Positions 33,933 to 41,827 of a DNA stretch of 64,000 nt are shown one piece after another. Position 1 is the first letter of the stretch. Each line of letters begins with the position of its first letter. This DNA is from Terrimicrobium sacchariphilum (GTDB taxonomy: Bacteria > Verrucomicrobiota > Verrucomicrobiia > Chthoniobacterales > Terrimicrobiaceae), in contig NZ_BDCO01000003.1 of NCBI RefSeq assembly GCF_001613545.1, positions 558,001 to 622,000 of the forward strand. The letters run 5' to 3'. A program made the translations under genes and the position numbers. The notes beneath the pieces were generated by a model, which had not been told where the DNA came from, ran no database searches, and saw only the letters and a program-made list of their open reading frames with translations.

Positions 33933-36900
33933 GAAACCTGACTCCATCGCGCCTCGGCAATCACCGGGGTGCTGCGCTTATCATTGCCTTGGCCATCATG
34001 ATTCTCGTGCTGGCTCTGGTCATGGGAATCCTTTCCCGGGTGACCACCGAGAGATCCGCCGCAGGGGGATATGCCTCCTCCGTCGGAGCAAAGCTGCTTG
34101 CCGAGACCGCGGTGCAGCTCGTGCAGGCACAGATCGACTCGTCGACCTCGGGCGGCATCTCGGTGGCCTGGGCGTCCCAGCCAGGATTGATCCGTACGTT
34201 TGACGCATCCGGTCGTCCGGCGAAGTCATTCAAACTCTATAGCGACGGCACGATGCAGGTGAATGGAGCGCTCAATCCCGTCACAGAAGCCAATGCATTG
34301 AAGGACTGGTACAAGAGTCCCGGAGTCTTTACCGATATCAACTCACCAGTGGATGCAAACTTCGATGGCACCCCGGATATGTGGCCCATCCTTGACCCAT
34401 CGGCCGCAGGAAAGGTCGAAGGTTTTGCGATTAACTCCGCTCCGATCGGAAGCTATCTCGGTGTAAATAATAGCGCGCCGATGCCGGTGCGCTGGCTCTA
34501 TGTCCTCGAGGATGGGCAGGTTGTAGCGCCGGACTCCTCGTCAACTGGCAATGAAGCCAACGTTCCCGGAGCCTCCAAGGACAACCCGATCGTTGGGCGT
34601 ATTGCTTTCTGGACGGATGACGAAACCTGTAAACTCAACGTCAACACCGCGTCGGAAGGCGCATATTGGGATGTGCCGAAGTTTACCACGGTCACGGATC
34701 AGAATCTCGGCATCTACCAGCCTGTGAAAAACGAGTTCCAGGGATATCCGGGTCATCCTGCGGGGGTGAACATCTCCACCGTTTTTCCCGGACTCGTTTC
34801 CGGGTCGACCGCGACAGAGTATGACAGATTTTACAAGATAGCCCCGCGCATAGCAGCGGGCGGTTCGGCCAACCTTACCAAGCCGGCGACAGATTCGCTG
34901 AACCCTGTCACCCTCGATCAGGATCGTCTATATGCCGATATCGATGAGCTGATTTTCGATAATTCCCGTAACCCCGATGGAGCCTTGGGAAAGGCGGATA
35001 TCGAGCGGGCGAAGTTTTTCCTCACGACGATCAGCCGCGCGCCGGAGGTGAATCTGTTCAATCTCCCGAGGGTCGTGTGCTGGCCGATTCACACGGATTC
35101 CTCCCGGCGTACGCCCTTTGACAAGCTCATCGCTTTTTGCGGTACCCTCAACGGGCTTCCCTATTATTTCCAAAGGCAAAACAAAGACAGCATGACCGAG
35201 GATTTCGTGAGCATATCGCGGAATCGCGTCCTTTATTCCTATCTGCAGGATCTCACATCTCGAAAGACCCCCGGGTTTGGTGGATCGATCGCAGGCAAGC
35301 TGGGGGCCGACCGCGACCAGGTGCTCACCGAGGTGTTTGACTACATTCGCAGTTCGAACCTCAATGACCTGAACTTCACCGACACCACCAAGCAATTTGC
35401 TCCCGGGACAGGAAACCGTGCGGTGGGGCAGGGCGAAGTGGTGCCGATCAAGATCGGGAACACGCGGGGATTTGGGAGATATGTGACGATTAGCGAGCTG
35501 GGTCTATGGTTCATCTGCACCGCAGATCCGAACACGCCGTCGTCCAACAATGCTACGACCAATCTCACGCTGGCAGAATTGACACCCCTTCAGAAAAATG
35601 ACGCGGCAGGCACGCGGCAGGTGCGGATCGAGGCGGCCCTGCTTCTCGATCCCTTTACGCCCATGCACGGTTCAGTCGCGATGCATCCCGATATCGAGAT
35701 CCTGATCGACGGGCTGGACGGTTGGACGGTGAAGGGAAATGCCGACCCGGCAGTAGCCAACCTTGGTTTTCCCACTCTCGCCAGGCAGACCGACTCCGAT
35801 GCCGGCGTCTTTCGCTTTGGAACCAATTCGGGCTGGGTCTCGTCCCTGCCGAATACGGGTGGCTACATGGGGACCAACTGGGCCATGTATCAGCGTCAGA
35901 TGCGGGCGCGCGGCCGACTCGCCAAGGATGGGGGATTTGACGGATCAGTCGACTCCAGCGGCGTTAAGAATAAACAGAATCCGTTTGTCAGCCTGCCGGT
36001 CACGATCTCGGTGACCAACTCGAATCCGAAGATGACCGTGAAAGGATCTCCCATCACCGTCACCATCAAGCAGCGAACCACCGGTGAGGTGATCCAGACG
36101 CTCAAGATGGAGTTTCCGGAAACGACTATGCCCGTGCCGAAGCTCTCGACGACGCTGCCATGGACATTCCAGCAAACCGGAGCCGGTGTCGCGCCGGAGA
36201 CCACTGTGACCGGAGGCCGGTTTACCTCGTCGGTCCCGTCCGTCGATCGCAACAATGATGTGATCTACTCACTGGTGGCAGCCCAGGGAACCCCTGCGCA
36301 AACGCTCGATCCCCGCTTCCTCGCGATGACGGAGAATGTGGAGAACACATTCATCCTTCACCCGAAGGCGGACGGGACAAATGCATTTGCCCACTCGATC
36401 ATATCCAATCCGATTTCAGGCTTCGGCGGCTATACTCCAGGGGCCGGGAATGGGAACACCGGGACCCTGGCGAACCTCGGGGCGGGAAAGTTCTACCCAT
36501 TTTCCTATCAACCCTGTCCGAAGGTGCCTCTGCCGGCATTGGCAGCGGTGGCCAACGGAGACTGGGACAATGGGATCGGGCCTTTGCCGGACGGAGGCTT
36601 TCTTAACCAGCCGGACCAGGGCAACCTGGCGGCGCGTACCGACACGGATGCCAACTTTGGCTACACGACGCCGTATTTCAGCGTACATAACAAGATCAGC
36701 GGGGTGAGCACGACCTTTACTTCGCCCAGTCGTATGATGCCCTCGCCTGGAATGTTTGGTTCTCTCCCTTCGGGATTCAAGCGCGGGTTGGGCTGGCAGA
36801 CGCTGCTCTTCCGCCGTCAGCCATCGCATCCCGGTTACGGAGCGGCCAGCGGCGGCTTCATCGACAATCCCGACTTTCTCTGGATGGATCTTTTCTGGAT

Positions 36901-37618
36901 GCCGGTGGTGGAGCCATATGCTATCAGCGAGCCGCTGTCCACGGCTGGAAAAGTCAATATGAACACCCAGATCATTCCGTTCACCTACATCCAGCGTGAT
37001 ACGGGCATCTATGCAGTGCTGGAGAATGAGCGGGTGATCTCGGTCCCGGCAACGGATTACAACGGGGTGTACAAGACCGGAACCAACAACGTCTTTAGCA
37101 CAAATAACTACCGGCATCCGGTGAACATTGCTGGCACGCTCAAGCAGTTTGAGCAACGATTCAACAACTCGGATGGCACGGGGCTGTTTGCCTTTCGGTC
37201 GGCTGCGGAGATTTGCGATCTGCATATCCTTCCCGACGATGCTTCCGTGGATACATCGTCCCGATCCTCCATAGATAATTCCATGGCGACTTACTGGGCG
37301 GCCAGAACGTTGACCGGGGACAACTCCCGGGAGCGTGTCTACACGACGGTCTATCAACGCCTCACGACAAAATCGAATACGTATACTGTCCACTTCCGCG
37401 CCCAGTCGCTACGCAAGCGCTCGGGTTCGTCTGCCAGTGTCTGGGACGAGAGCAAGGACATGATCACCGGTGACTACCGGGGGTCGACGACGCTGGAGCG
37501 ATTCGTTGATCCGAACAATACCACTATCCCGGATTTTGCAGCAAATCCCGTCGCGACGCCTACGCTGGACAGCTTTTATCGCTGGCGGATGCGCTCGCAT
37601 CGCACCTTTGCTCCCTAG
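33929..37618 (+). CDS. Verru_Chthon cassette protein A (giant GspK/PilX-like protein)
   Basis: This 1229-residue protein starts with GTG in a GTGA overlap with gene D. The N-terminus is a GspK/PilX-like membrane segment (NHRGAALIIALAIMILVLAL) followed by a TTERSAAGGYASSVGAKLLAETAVQL helix, a layout shared with the protein at 60176-63580. The rest is a very long Asn/Gly/Ser/Thr-rich exported region with repeated beta-like stretches, including RIAFWTDDETCKLNVNTAS, LFNLPRVVCWP and a DLFWMPVVEPYAISEPLS segment near residue 990. Its size matches cassette A proteins, several times larger than ordinary GspK. It is the last gene of the cassette and is followed by a strong hairpin terminator at 37748-37777. 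It probably caps or displays on the pseudopilus; that is inference. Confidence 0.83.
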   Translation: MRNLTPSRLGNHRGAALIIALAIMILVLALVMGILSRVTTERSAAGGYASSVGAKLLAETAVQLVQAQIDSSTSGGISVAWASQPGLIRTFDASGRPAKSFKLYSDGTMQVNGALNPVTEANALKDWYKSPGVFTDINSPVDANFDGTPDMWPILDPSAAGKVEGFAINSAPIGSYLGVNNSAPMPVRWLYVLEDGQVVAPDSSSTGNEANVPGASKDNPIVGRIAFWTDDETCKLNVNTASEGAYWDVPKFTTVTDQNLGIYQPVKNEFQGYPGHPAGVNISTVFPGLVSGSTATEYDRFYKIAPRIAAGGSANLTKPATDSLNPVTLDQDRLYADIDELIFDNSRNPDGALGKADIERAKFFLTTISRAPEVNLFNLPRVVCWPIHTDSSRRTPFDKLIAFCGTLNGLPYYFQRQNKDSMTEDFVSISRNRVLYSYLQDLTSRKTPGFGGSIAGKLGADRDQVLTEVFDYIRSSNLNDLNFTDTTKQFAPGTGNRAVGQGEVVPIKIGNTRGFGRYVTISELGLWFICTADPNTPSSNNATTNLTLAELTPLQKNDAAGTRQVRIEAALLLDPFTPMHGSVAMHPDIEILIDGLDGWTVKGNADPAVANLGFPTLARQTDSDAGVFRFGTNSGWVSSLPNTGGYMGTNWAMYQRQMRARGRLAKDGGFDGSVDSSGVKNKQNPFVSLPVTISVTNSNPKMTVKGSPITVTIKQRTTGEVIQTLKMEFPETTMPVPKLSTTLPWTFQQTGAGVAPETTVTGGRFTSSVPSVDRNNDVIYSLVAAQGTPAQTLDPRFLAMTENVENTFILHPKADGTNAFAHSIISNPISGFGGYTPGAGNGNTGTLANLGAGKFYPFSYQPCPKVPLPALAAVANGDWDNGIGPLPDGGFLNQPDQGNLAARTDTDANFGYTTPYFSVHNKISGVSTTFTSPSRMMPSPGMFGSLPSGFKRGLGWQTLLFRRQPSHPGYGAASGGFIDNPDFLWMDLFWMPVVEPYAISEPLSTAGKVNMNTQIIPFTYIQRDTGIYAVLENERVISVPATDYNGVYKTGTNNVFSTNNYRHPVNIAGTLKQFEQRFNNSDGTGLFAFRSAAEICDLHILPDDASVDTSSRSSIDNSMATYWAARTLTGDNSRERVYTTVYQRLTTKSNTYTVHFRAQSLRKRSGSSASVWDESKDMITGDYRGSTTLERFVDPNNTTIPDFAANPVATPTLDSFYRWRMRSHRTFAP

Positions 37619-37747
37619 AGCACATTCCTCCTAATCCGTGACCTCTCGTCTGCCCAGGCAGACAGCGAGGAAGGGTGCTGCAGTTGTCACCGCGCGAATG
37701 CCATTAGGCGCTCGCAAATCATCGGTGACTTATCAGCCTAAAAGATA

Positions 37748-37777
37748 GGGCCGGAAGTCCCCATGGTCTTCCGGCCC
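37748..37777. terminator. Bidirectional hairpin terminator
   Basis: GGGCCGGAAG (37748-37757) pairs perfectly with CTTCCGGCCC (37768-37777) across a 10-base loop. On the minus strand it is followed by TATCTTTTA; on the plus strand by a weaker TTGTCCTATTTGT. It separates the convergent cassette A gene (ends 37618) and zinc-ribbon gene (ends 37807). A separate palindrome, GTCTGCC-CA-GGCAGAC, lies at 37648-37663 without a T-tract. Confidence 0.8.
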
Positions 37778-37806
37778 TTGTCCTATTTGTCGAAAATAGT
37801 GACTGG

Positions 37807-38028
37807 CTATAGCGAGCGCTGCTCTTCCAGAGTGATGCGTTTACCCATGTTGTGAAATTTCTTCTGGATGTCGCGGTACATACCGCGGATCTCCGACTCC
37901 AGGCCCTGAAAGCTACACTTTGGGCAGTAGTGGAAATCGTTGCCAGCGTTGATCATGAGAACGTCGGTATCCCGTGAGAAACACACGGGGCACCGCATTA
38001 GGCTGCGATAGGGGTTAGATTCAGACAT
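37807..38028 (-). CDS. Small zinc-ribbon protein
   Basis: This 73-residue protein has two CxxC knuckles, CPVC and CPKC, about 20 residues apart (RCPVCFSRDTDVLM ... FHYCPKCSFQG), enough to bind one zinc ion, then a charged helix (SEIRGMYRDIQKKFHNMGKR). The start at 38028 overlaps the end of the upstream gene by 31 bp; an alternative ATG at 37998 overlaps its stop as TAATG and gives 63 residues with the zinc motif at the very N-terminus. It ends 30 bp from the terminator hairpin. Zinc ribbons of this size serve as nucleic-acid-binding or adaptor proteins; no role can be assigned. Its coupling to a sugar-metabolism-like gene may be incidental. Confidence 0.65.
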   Translation of the reverse strand: MSESNPYRSLMRCPVCFSRDTDVLMINAGNDFHYCPKCSFQGLESEIRGMYRDIQKKFHNMGKRITLEEQRSL

Positions 38029-39743
38029 GAGCTAGTGGTGCCATTGCCGGTAAGGCGGTGGGTGAGTTGGAGGGTGAAGTAGGGGCTGAAGAGATGTCCG
38101 GCGTGAACACTGCCGGAAACGGCGGATTCGCTCGTCAGGGAGAGTCGGCTACGGACATGAGGGATGATAGCAGCGACCTCGGTGGCGCCGGGTGCGTCGC
38201 TCCATTTGCCGGAGTAGTCAAACTCACGACGCAGGGGTGATGCGCCATTGGCCTCGAGGACAATGCCATGCAAATCCTCTGGGTACTCGGTGCGACCGGG
38301 GGCTCCCTTGAAGTACTCGACGAGGTCCAGGTCCACTTGCGCGGAGAGGTCTGTGACCCGGCGCGAAATGGTGATGACACCTTTTCCAAATTCGTACCTC
38401 GTTGTCAGTTCGCCGGTCAATCCGTCGGAGAAGGTGAAACGCACCGGAGACAGGGTGAGCTTCACCTTTCCATCGGCGCGCTCTACCGATGCCGCTTTCG
38501 TGCGGAAATTGCAAAGGTCGAGGGTTTGTTCTCCGTGCTTGAGGAGCAGCGTGGTGCGTGCGCCATCGTAGCAGTGATGAGCGTTGCCAGACCGATGCTG
38601 GGACTGAATGAGATATGGATAGCTGCCGATGTCGCGATGTGGCGTGTCGGGGCCGGTCGCCACGGGAGCCTCTCCCGCATAGGGCCGGAGATCGCCGATG
38701 GAGCCGCCCTGCGTGGCGTCGATGGTCACGCGGTAGGCGGGATCGATGAACCAGAAGTAATGCTTCCCGCTCCCATAGAGGAGCTCCTTTGCGAGATAGA
38801 CCTCGTCATGGCCGACGGGGCGGATCTGGCGGTGACGTTCGCCATAGGAGGAAAGCGTGAGATCCTCAAGCTGACCTTTCTTTTTGAGATCGGCCATATA
38901 GGTGAGAAACTTGCGGTACAACTCCCATGCCACCTCTGGCGGATACTCGCTGTTGTGATTCCAATCCAGCCAGGACGGACTGACGAACGTATTGTAGTAC
39001 GAATAGCCGCCATTCCATTCCGCCTGCATGCGGTATTGGTCGATGAGGTTAAGGTCGTACGGGCAAAAGCTTGCGTCATTGCCCATGCCACGAATGACAT
39101 TCGGCGGATGGCTGGCCCAGAAATCATTGCGGCCCTCAAAGGCGAGCGACATATCGCGCACCAGGTGAGGGACGGCGACGACGCCGGCGGCGTCTTCTTC
39201 AGCCCGTGCGGGGCGCAGACCATGGGTTTTGCTCGGGTACCATGGGTTCCACGGCATGCCTTCATTGAAAAGGTACCACGAGTGGTTGCAGCCATGGAAC
39301 ACGCGCACGCCTTCCTCGAAACACCCGCCGATTACCGTGCGCGCCTCGGGCGCGAGACGGCGCAGGATCTCCAGGCAGGAGGAGTCGAGATGATAGGACC
39401 CGATGGAGGTGGGGTTGGCTCCGAAGACCTCGGCGAACTTGCCGATCATCCTGGCGAGGATCTGCTCTTTGCTCTCTCGATCGAGCAGCCACAGGGCGAT
39501 CTGGCCGTTGGAGATTTCAGAGATCCCCGGTCCGGTGAGATTGTGCAGGGCGAGGGAGATTTCGTCGCCATGCGTGTCGCGATCGCGGATGGCGTCGGCG
39601 ATGGCGCGTGGATCGAAGAGATCGCTGTAGTACAGGAAGATGGTGGTCTTCAAGCCGAGCTGATGAGCGAGCTCCTGCTGTTGACGATAGATATCGTAGT
39701 GGGCGCCCGGACCCGGGCGGTGAAAGATATTGAATAGCATCAT
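37998..39743 (-). CDS. Uncharacterised cytosolic alpha/beta protein, possibly a carbohydrate-active enzyme
   Basis: This 581-residue protein has no signal peptide. The N-terminal 340 residues resemble a (beta/alpha) barrel with acidic and aromatic patches typical of glycan enzymes: FHRPGPGAHYDIY, TTIFLYYSDLFDP, SYHLDSSCLEIL, GGCFEEGVRVFHGCNHSWY, YDLNLIDQYRMQAEW, TLSSYGERHRQI. The C-terminal part is beta-rich (VKLTLSPVRFTFSDGLTGELTTRYEF), like substrate-binding domains of several glycoside hydrolases. The first segment recalls polysaccharide-deacetylase (NodB-like) barrels, but I cannot place the catalytic triad, so the family is left open. It starts 135 bp after the GH5-like gene ends, with an operator-like palindrome in between, and is coupled to the zinc-ribbon gene. 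Confidence 0.75.
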   Translation of the reverse strand: MMLFNIFHRPGPGAHYDIYRQQQELAHQLGLKTTIFLYYSDLFDPRAIADAIRDRDTHGDEISLALHNLTGPGISEISNGQIALWLLDRESKEQILARMIGKFAEVFGANPTSIGSYHLDSSCLEILRRLAPEARTVIGGCFEEGVRVFHGCNHSWYLFNEGMPWNPWYPSKTHGLRPARAEEDAAGVVAVPHLVRDMSLAFEGRNDFWASHPPNVIRGMGNDASFCPYDLNLIDQYRMQAEWNGGYSYYNTFVSPSWLDWNHNSEYPPEVAWELYRKFLTYMADLKKKGQLEDLTLSSYGERHRQIRPVGHDEVYLAKELLYGSGKHYFWFIDPAYRVTIDATQGGSIGDLRPYAGEAPVATGPDTPHRDIGSYPYLIQSQHRSGNAHHCYDGARTTLLLKHGEQTLDLCNFRTKAASVERADGKVKLTLSPVRFTFSDGLTGELTTRYEFGKGVITISRRVTDLSAQVDLDLVEYFKGAPGRTEYPEDLHGIVLEANGASPLRREFDYSGKWSDAPGATEVAAIIPHVRSRLSLTSESAVSGSVHAGHLFSPYFTLQLTHRLTGNGTTSSCLNLTPIAA

Positions 39744-39830
39744 GGCGGAAAGGGGATCGGCTGGGCTGCCGTGGGATCACGGCACTTCTTCATTCTGCCT
39801 GTGACGCGAACCAAGCGCCAGCGGCTCAAA

Positions 39831-39846
39831 TTTCTCTCTGTAGAAA
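39831..39846. promoter_or_regulatory. LacI-type operator, TTCTACAG class
   Basis: Read on the minus strand, TTTCT-ACAGAG-AGAAA has perfect 5-bp arms. It lies 88 bp upstream of the minus-strand gene that starts at 39743, in the gap after the GH5-like gene. It suggests that gene has its own promoter in the same regulon. Confidence 0.5.
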
Positions 39847-39878
39847 GAGGGGGGATCTTCCGCCGCTGGCGATGATTG

Positions 39879-40976
39879 CTAACTCCTGCCAGTGAGCGTG
39901 CGAAACAGGACAGCTTCGCTTTCGCGAAAGGGCGTGCCGTCGGGACGGAGCAGATCGTGAAACCAGAGATCGGGATCGGAGAGGATCGGCTCTCTCCAGG
40001 ACTCCCAGGGAAAGAGCGTCTGCGTCCTGCCGGTCACACCACCCCAGTTGAACGCGCCGATCTTGTGGCGATGGAACAGGGGCAGGGTATCCTCAAGTGT
40101 GTTGCCGATGGTGCGGGCGAGGTACTCGGTGCACCAGAGCGGGCGGTCGTAGCTCCGGAGATACCCGACCACATCCACGGTCTGCCCGGGAGGCAGGTAG
40201 ATGTGGAAGGAAAGAATGTCGGAAGCCTCCAGCATGAAGCGCGCGATAGGGTGCTCGCGGCAGGCTCCTCCCGCGTCGAACCTCCACACACCCGAGGTGA
40301 GAGGTTGGATGGGGTGGACGGAGCGCACCCAGTCAAAGGCTCGGGCGATCAGCGGAAAGACGATCTCAGGTTTGGCATCGCCCAGCTCGCGAGGGATGTA
40401 CCACGGGCTTTCGTTGTCGGGTTCGTTCCAGACATCCCATCCGATGATGCGCTGGTCGTCCTGAAAATGGCCGACCACGCCGGTGACGTATCCCTCAAGG
40501 GTCTCAAATGCGCCGGGCCTGGCCAGAATCTCCCGACCCGGAGACTGCACCCAGAAGCTGTTGTGCACCCCGGGCTCCGGCTCCCGTTGTTTGCCGAGGC
40601 GGGGAAAGGGATGCCAGCAGCTATCGAAAAGAACGAGCAGGGGGGAGATGCCGTGTCTGGCCGAAATCTCGAGGAATCGGTCAATACGGGAGAGAAACCC
40701 CTGCGCATCCTGCGTCCACAGGAGGTCGTGGAGGAAGACGCGCATTGTATTCATGCCCAGCCCGGCGAGCCAGCCGAGCTCCCGGTCGATGGCGGCCTCG
40801 TCAAAGGTCTCCGGCTGCCACATCTCCAGTTGGTTCACGGCGTTGCTCGGCTGGAAATTGCATCCCACGAGCCATGGGCGGGCGTTGTGCCATTCCCAGG
40901 ACTGCTCGGCGGACCAGCGTTTATCGGCGACGGATTGATGATAGGGAGGGAGGTGCATGATATTTGGCGTTTCCAT
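39879..40976 (-). CDS. GH5-like glycoside hydrolase (clan GH-A, cytosolic)
   Basis: This 365-residue protein has no signal peptide. It shows the clan GH-A signature: GMNTMRVFLHDLLW (strand 2/3), SPLLVLFDSCW, the acid/base motif DVWNEPDN with Glu185, FHIYLP, and the nucleophile motif RPLWCTEYLA with Glu284 about 100 residues later, the usual spacing for GH5 and GH2-like barrels. Such enzymes hydrolyse beta-linked glycans or oligosaccharides; without a leader it probably works on imported oligosaccharides. It is divergent from an AraC regulator whose start (41006) is only 29 bp away, which suggests control by it. Starts at 40976 or 40958 are possible. Confidence 0.83.
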   Translation of the reverse strand: METPNIMHLPPYHQSVADKRWSAEQSWEWHNARPWLVGCNFQPSNAVNQLEMWQPETFDEAAIDRELGWLAGLGMNTMRVFLHDLLWTQDAQGFLSRIDRFLEISARHGISPLLVLFDSCWHPFPRLGKQREPEPGVHNSFWVQSPGREILARPGAFETLEGYVTGVVGHFQDDQRIIGWDVWNEPDNESPWYIPRELGDAKPEIVFPLIARAFDWVRSVHPIQPLTSGVWRFDAGGACREHPIARFMLEASDILSFHIYLPPGQTVDVVGYLRSYDRPLWCTEYLARTIGNTLEDTLPLFHRHKIGAFNWGGVTGRTQTLFPWESWREPILSDPDLWFHDLLRPDGTPFRESEAVLFRTLTGRS

Positions 40977-41005
40977 ATTCCTTCCATAAGTGCTTCTCTG
41001 TTTCC

Positions 41006-41827
41006 ATGGGTCGAATCCACCTGGACCTTCGTGAAATCCACTCGATCGGAAAGCGAACGCGAGAGTGGATCGTCGGCCCGATGCAGTGCCGGGCTCTGGA
41101 AAGACACGACATCGCGTTAGCAGGCATCTCGGAGGCCGCGAAGGATTTTTGCTTCGTGCGCCATTGTCCGGAGATGAGGCAGGTGCTCGTCAGCCTGGAG
41201 GGTGCCGGGCGTGTGTGGACTGCCGATGGCTGGAAAGAATGCCTGCCGGGAAAAGCCTACATCACCTCGGCCGGGAGGCCGCATGCGTACCGGTCCGAGG
41301 GTCGTTGGAAGGTGTGCTGGGTGATCCAGCCTGGAGCAGGAACCTCTGACCGTCACAATCCGCTGTTGCTCGATGTGGATCCGCGTCCGCTGGTGGCGGT
41401 GCTTGAGGGCTTGAAGCTGGAGATGTCCTCGAGGCGGGAACCCGAGGCGCTGCGGCATTGGGTGGAGCTTCTTCAGGGCTACACGCTGCGAGTGGGACGA
41501 CATGGTTCGCCTTCGCTGCTCTGGCCGCTCTGGGAGGAGGTGCGGAGTAGAGTGGGGGAACCTTGGACGCTGACCATGCTGGCCCGTCGCGCTGGACTGG
41601 AGCCGGAGCAGTTGCGGCGTATCTGCCATCGCGAGACGGGGCGCAGCCCCATGCGGCAGGTGACGATGCTACGGATGCAGGAGGCGGTATCACTCCTCGG
41701 CTCCGGCTTTACGGTCGAGGCTGCCGCGCATGCTGTCGGCTATGAGAATGGCTTTGCCTTTTCCACGGCGTTTCGCCGGGTCATGGGTATCCCGCCATCC
41801 GAGGCGGCTGCGCGGGTGCGACGCTGA
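41006..41827 (+). CDS. AraC-family transcriptional regulator
   Basis: The frame is open from 40964, but ATG 41006 avoids overlap with the divergent GH5-like gene and gives a usual AraC length (273 residues). The N-terminal half is a cupin-like sensor (EGAGRVWTADGWKECLPGKA ... PHAYRSEGRWKVCWVIQ). The C-terminal half (about residues 175-270) is a double HTH: WTLTMLARRAGLEPEQLRRI, then EAAAHAVGYENGFAFSTAF, with the usual GxSPxxxVTxLRMQ link (RSPMRQVTMLRMQEA). It probably senses a sugar and controls the adjacent divergent gene. Its last 138 bp are antisense to the coding end of the deacetylase-like gene at 41690-43174. Confidence 0.88.
   Translation: MGRIHLDLREIHSIGKRTREWIVGPMQCRALERHDIALAGISEAAKDFCFVRHCPEMRQVLVSLEGAGRVWTADGWKECLPGKAYITSAGRPHAYRSEGRWKVCWVIQPGAGTSDRHNPLLLDVDPRPLVAVLEGLKLEMSSRREPEALRHWVELLQGYTLRVGRHGSPSLLWPLWEEVRSRVGEPWTLTMLARRAGLEPEQLRRICHRETGRSPMRQVTMLRMQEAVSLLGSGFTVEAAAHAVGYENGFAFSTAFRRVMGIPPSEAAARVRR

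Noticed and set aside
38268-39737. 489-codon plus-strand frame opposite the uncharacterised alpha/beta protein
   Set aside because: No motif; the minus-strand frame has enzyme-like sequence patterns and a coupled downstream gene.
39876-41120. 414-codon plus-strand frame opposite the GH5-like gene
   Set aside because: The minus strand encodes both GH-A catalytic motifs; the plus frame has none and overruns the AraC start.
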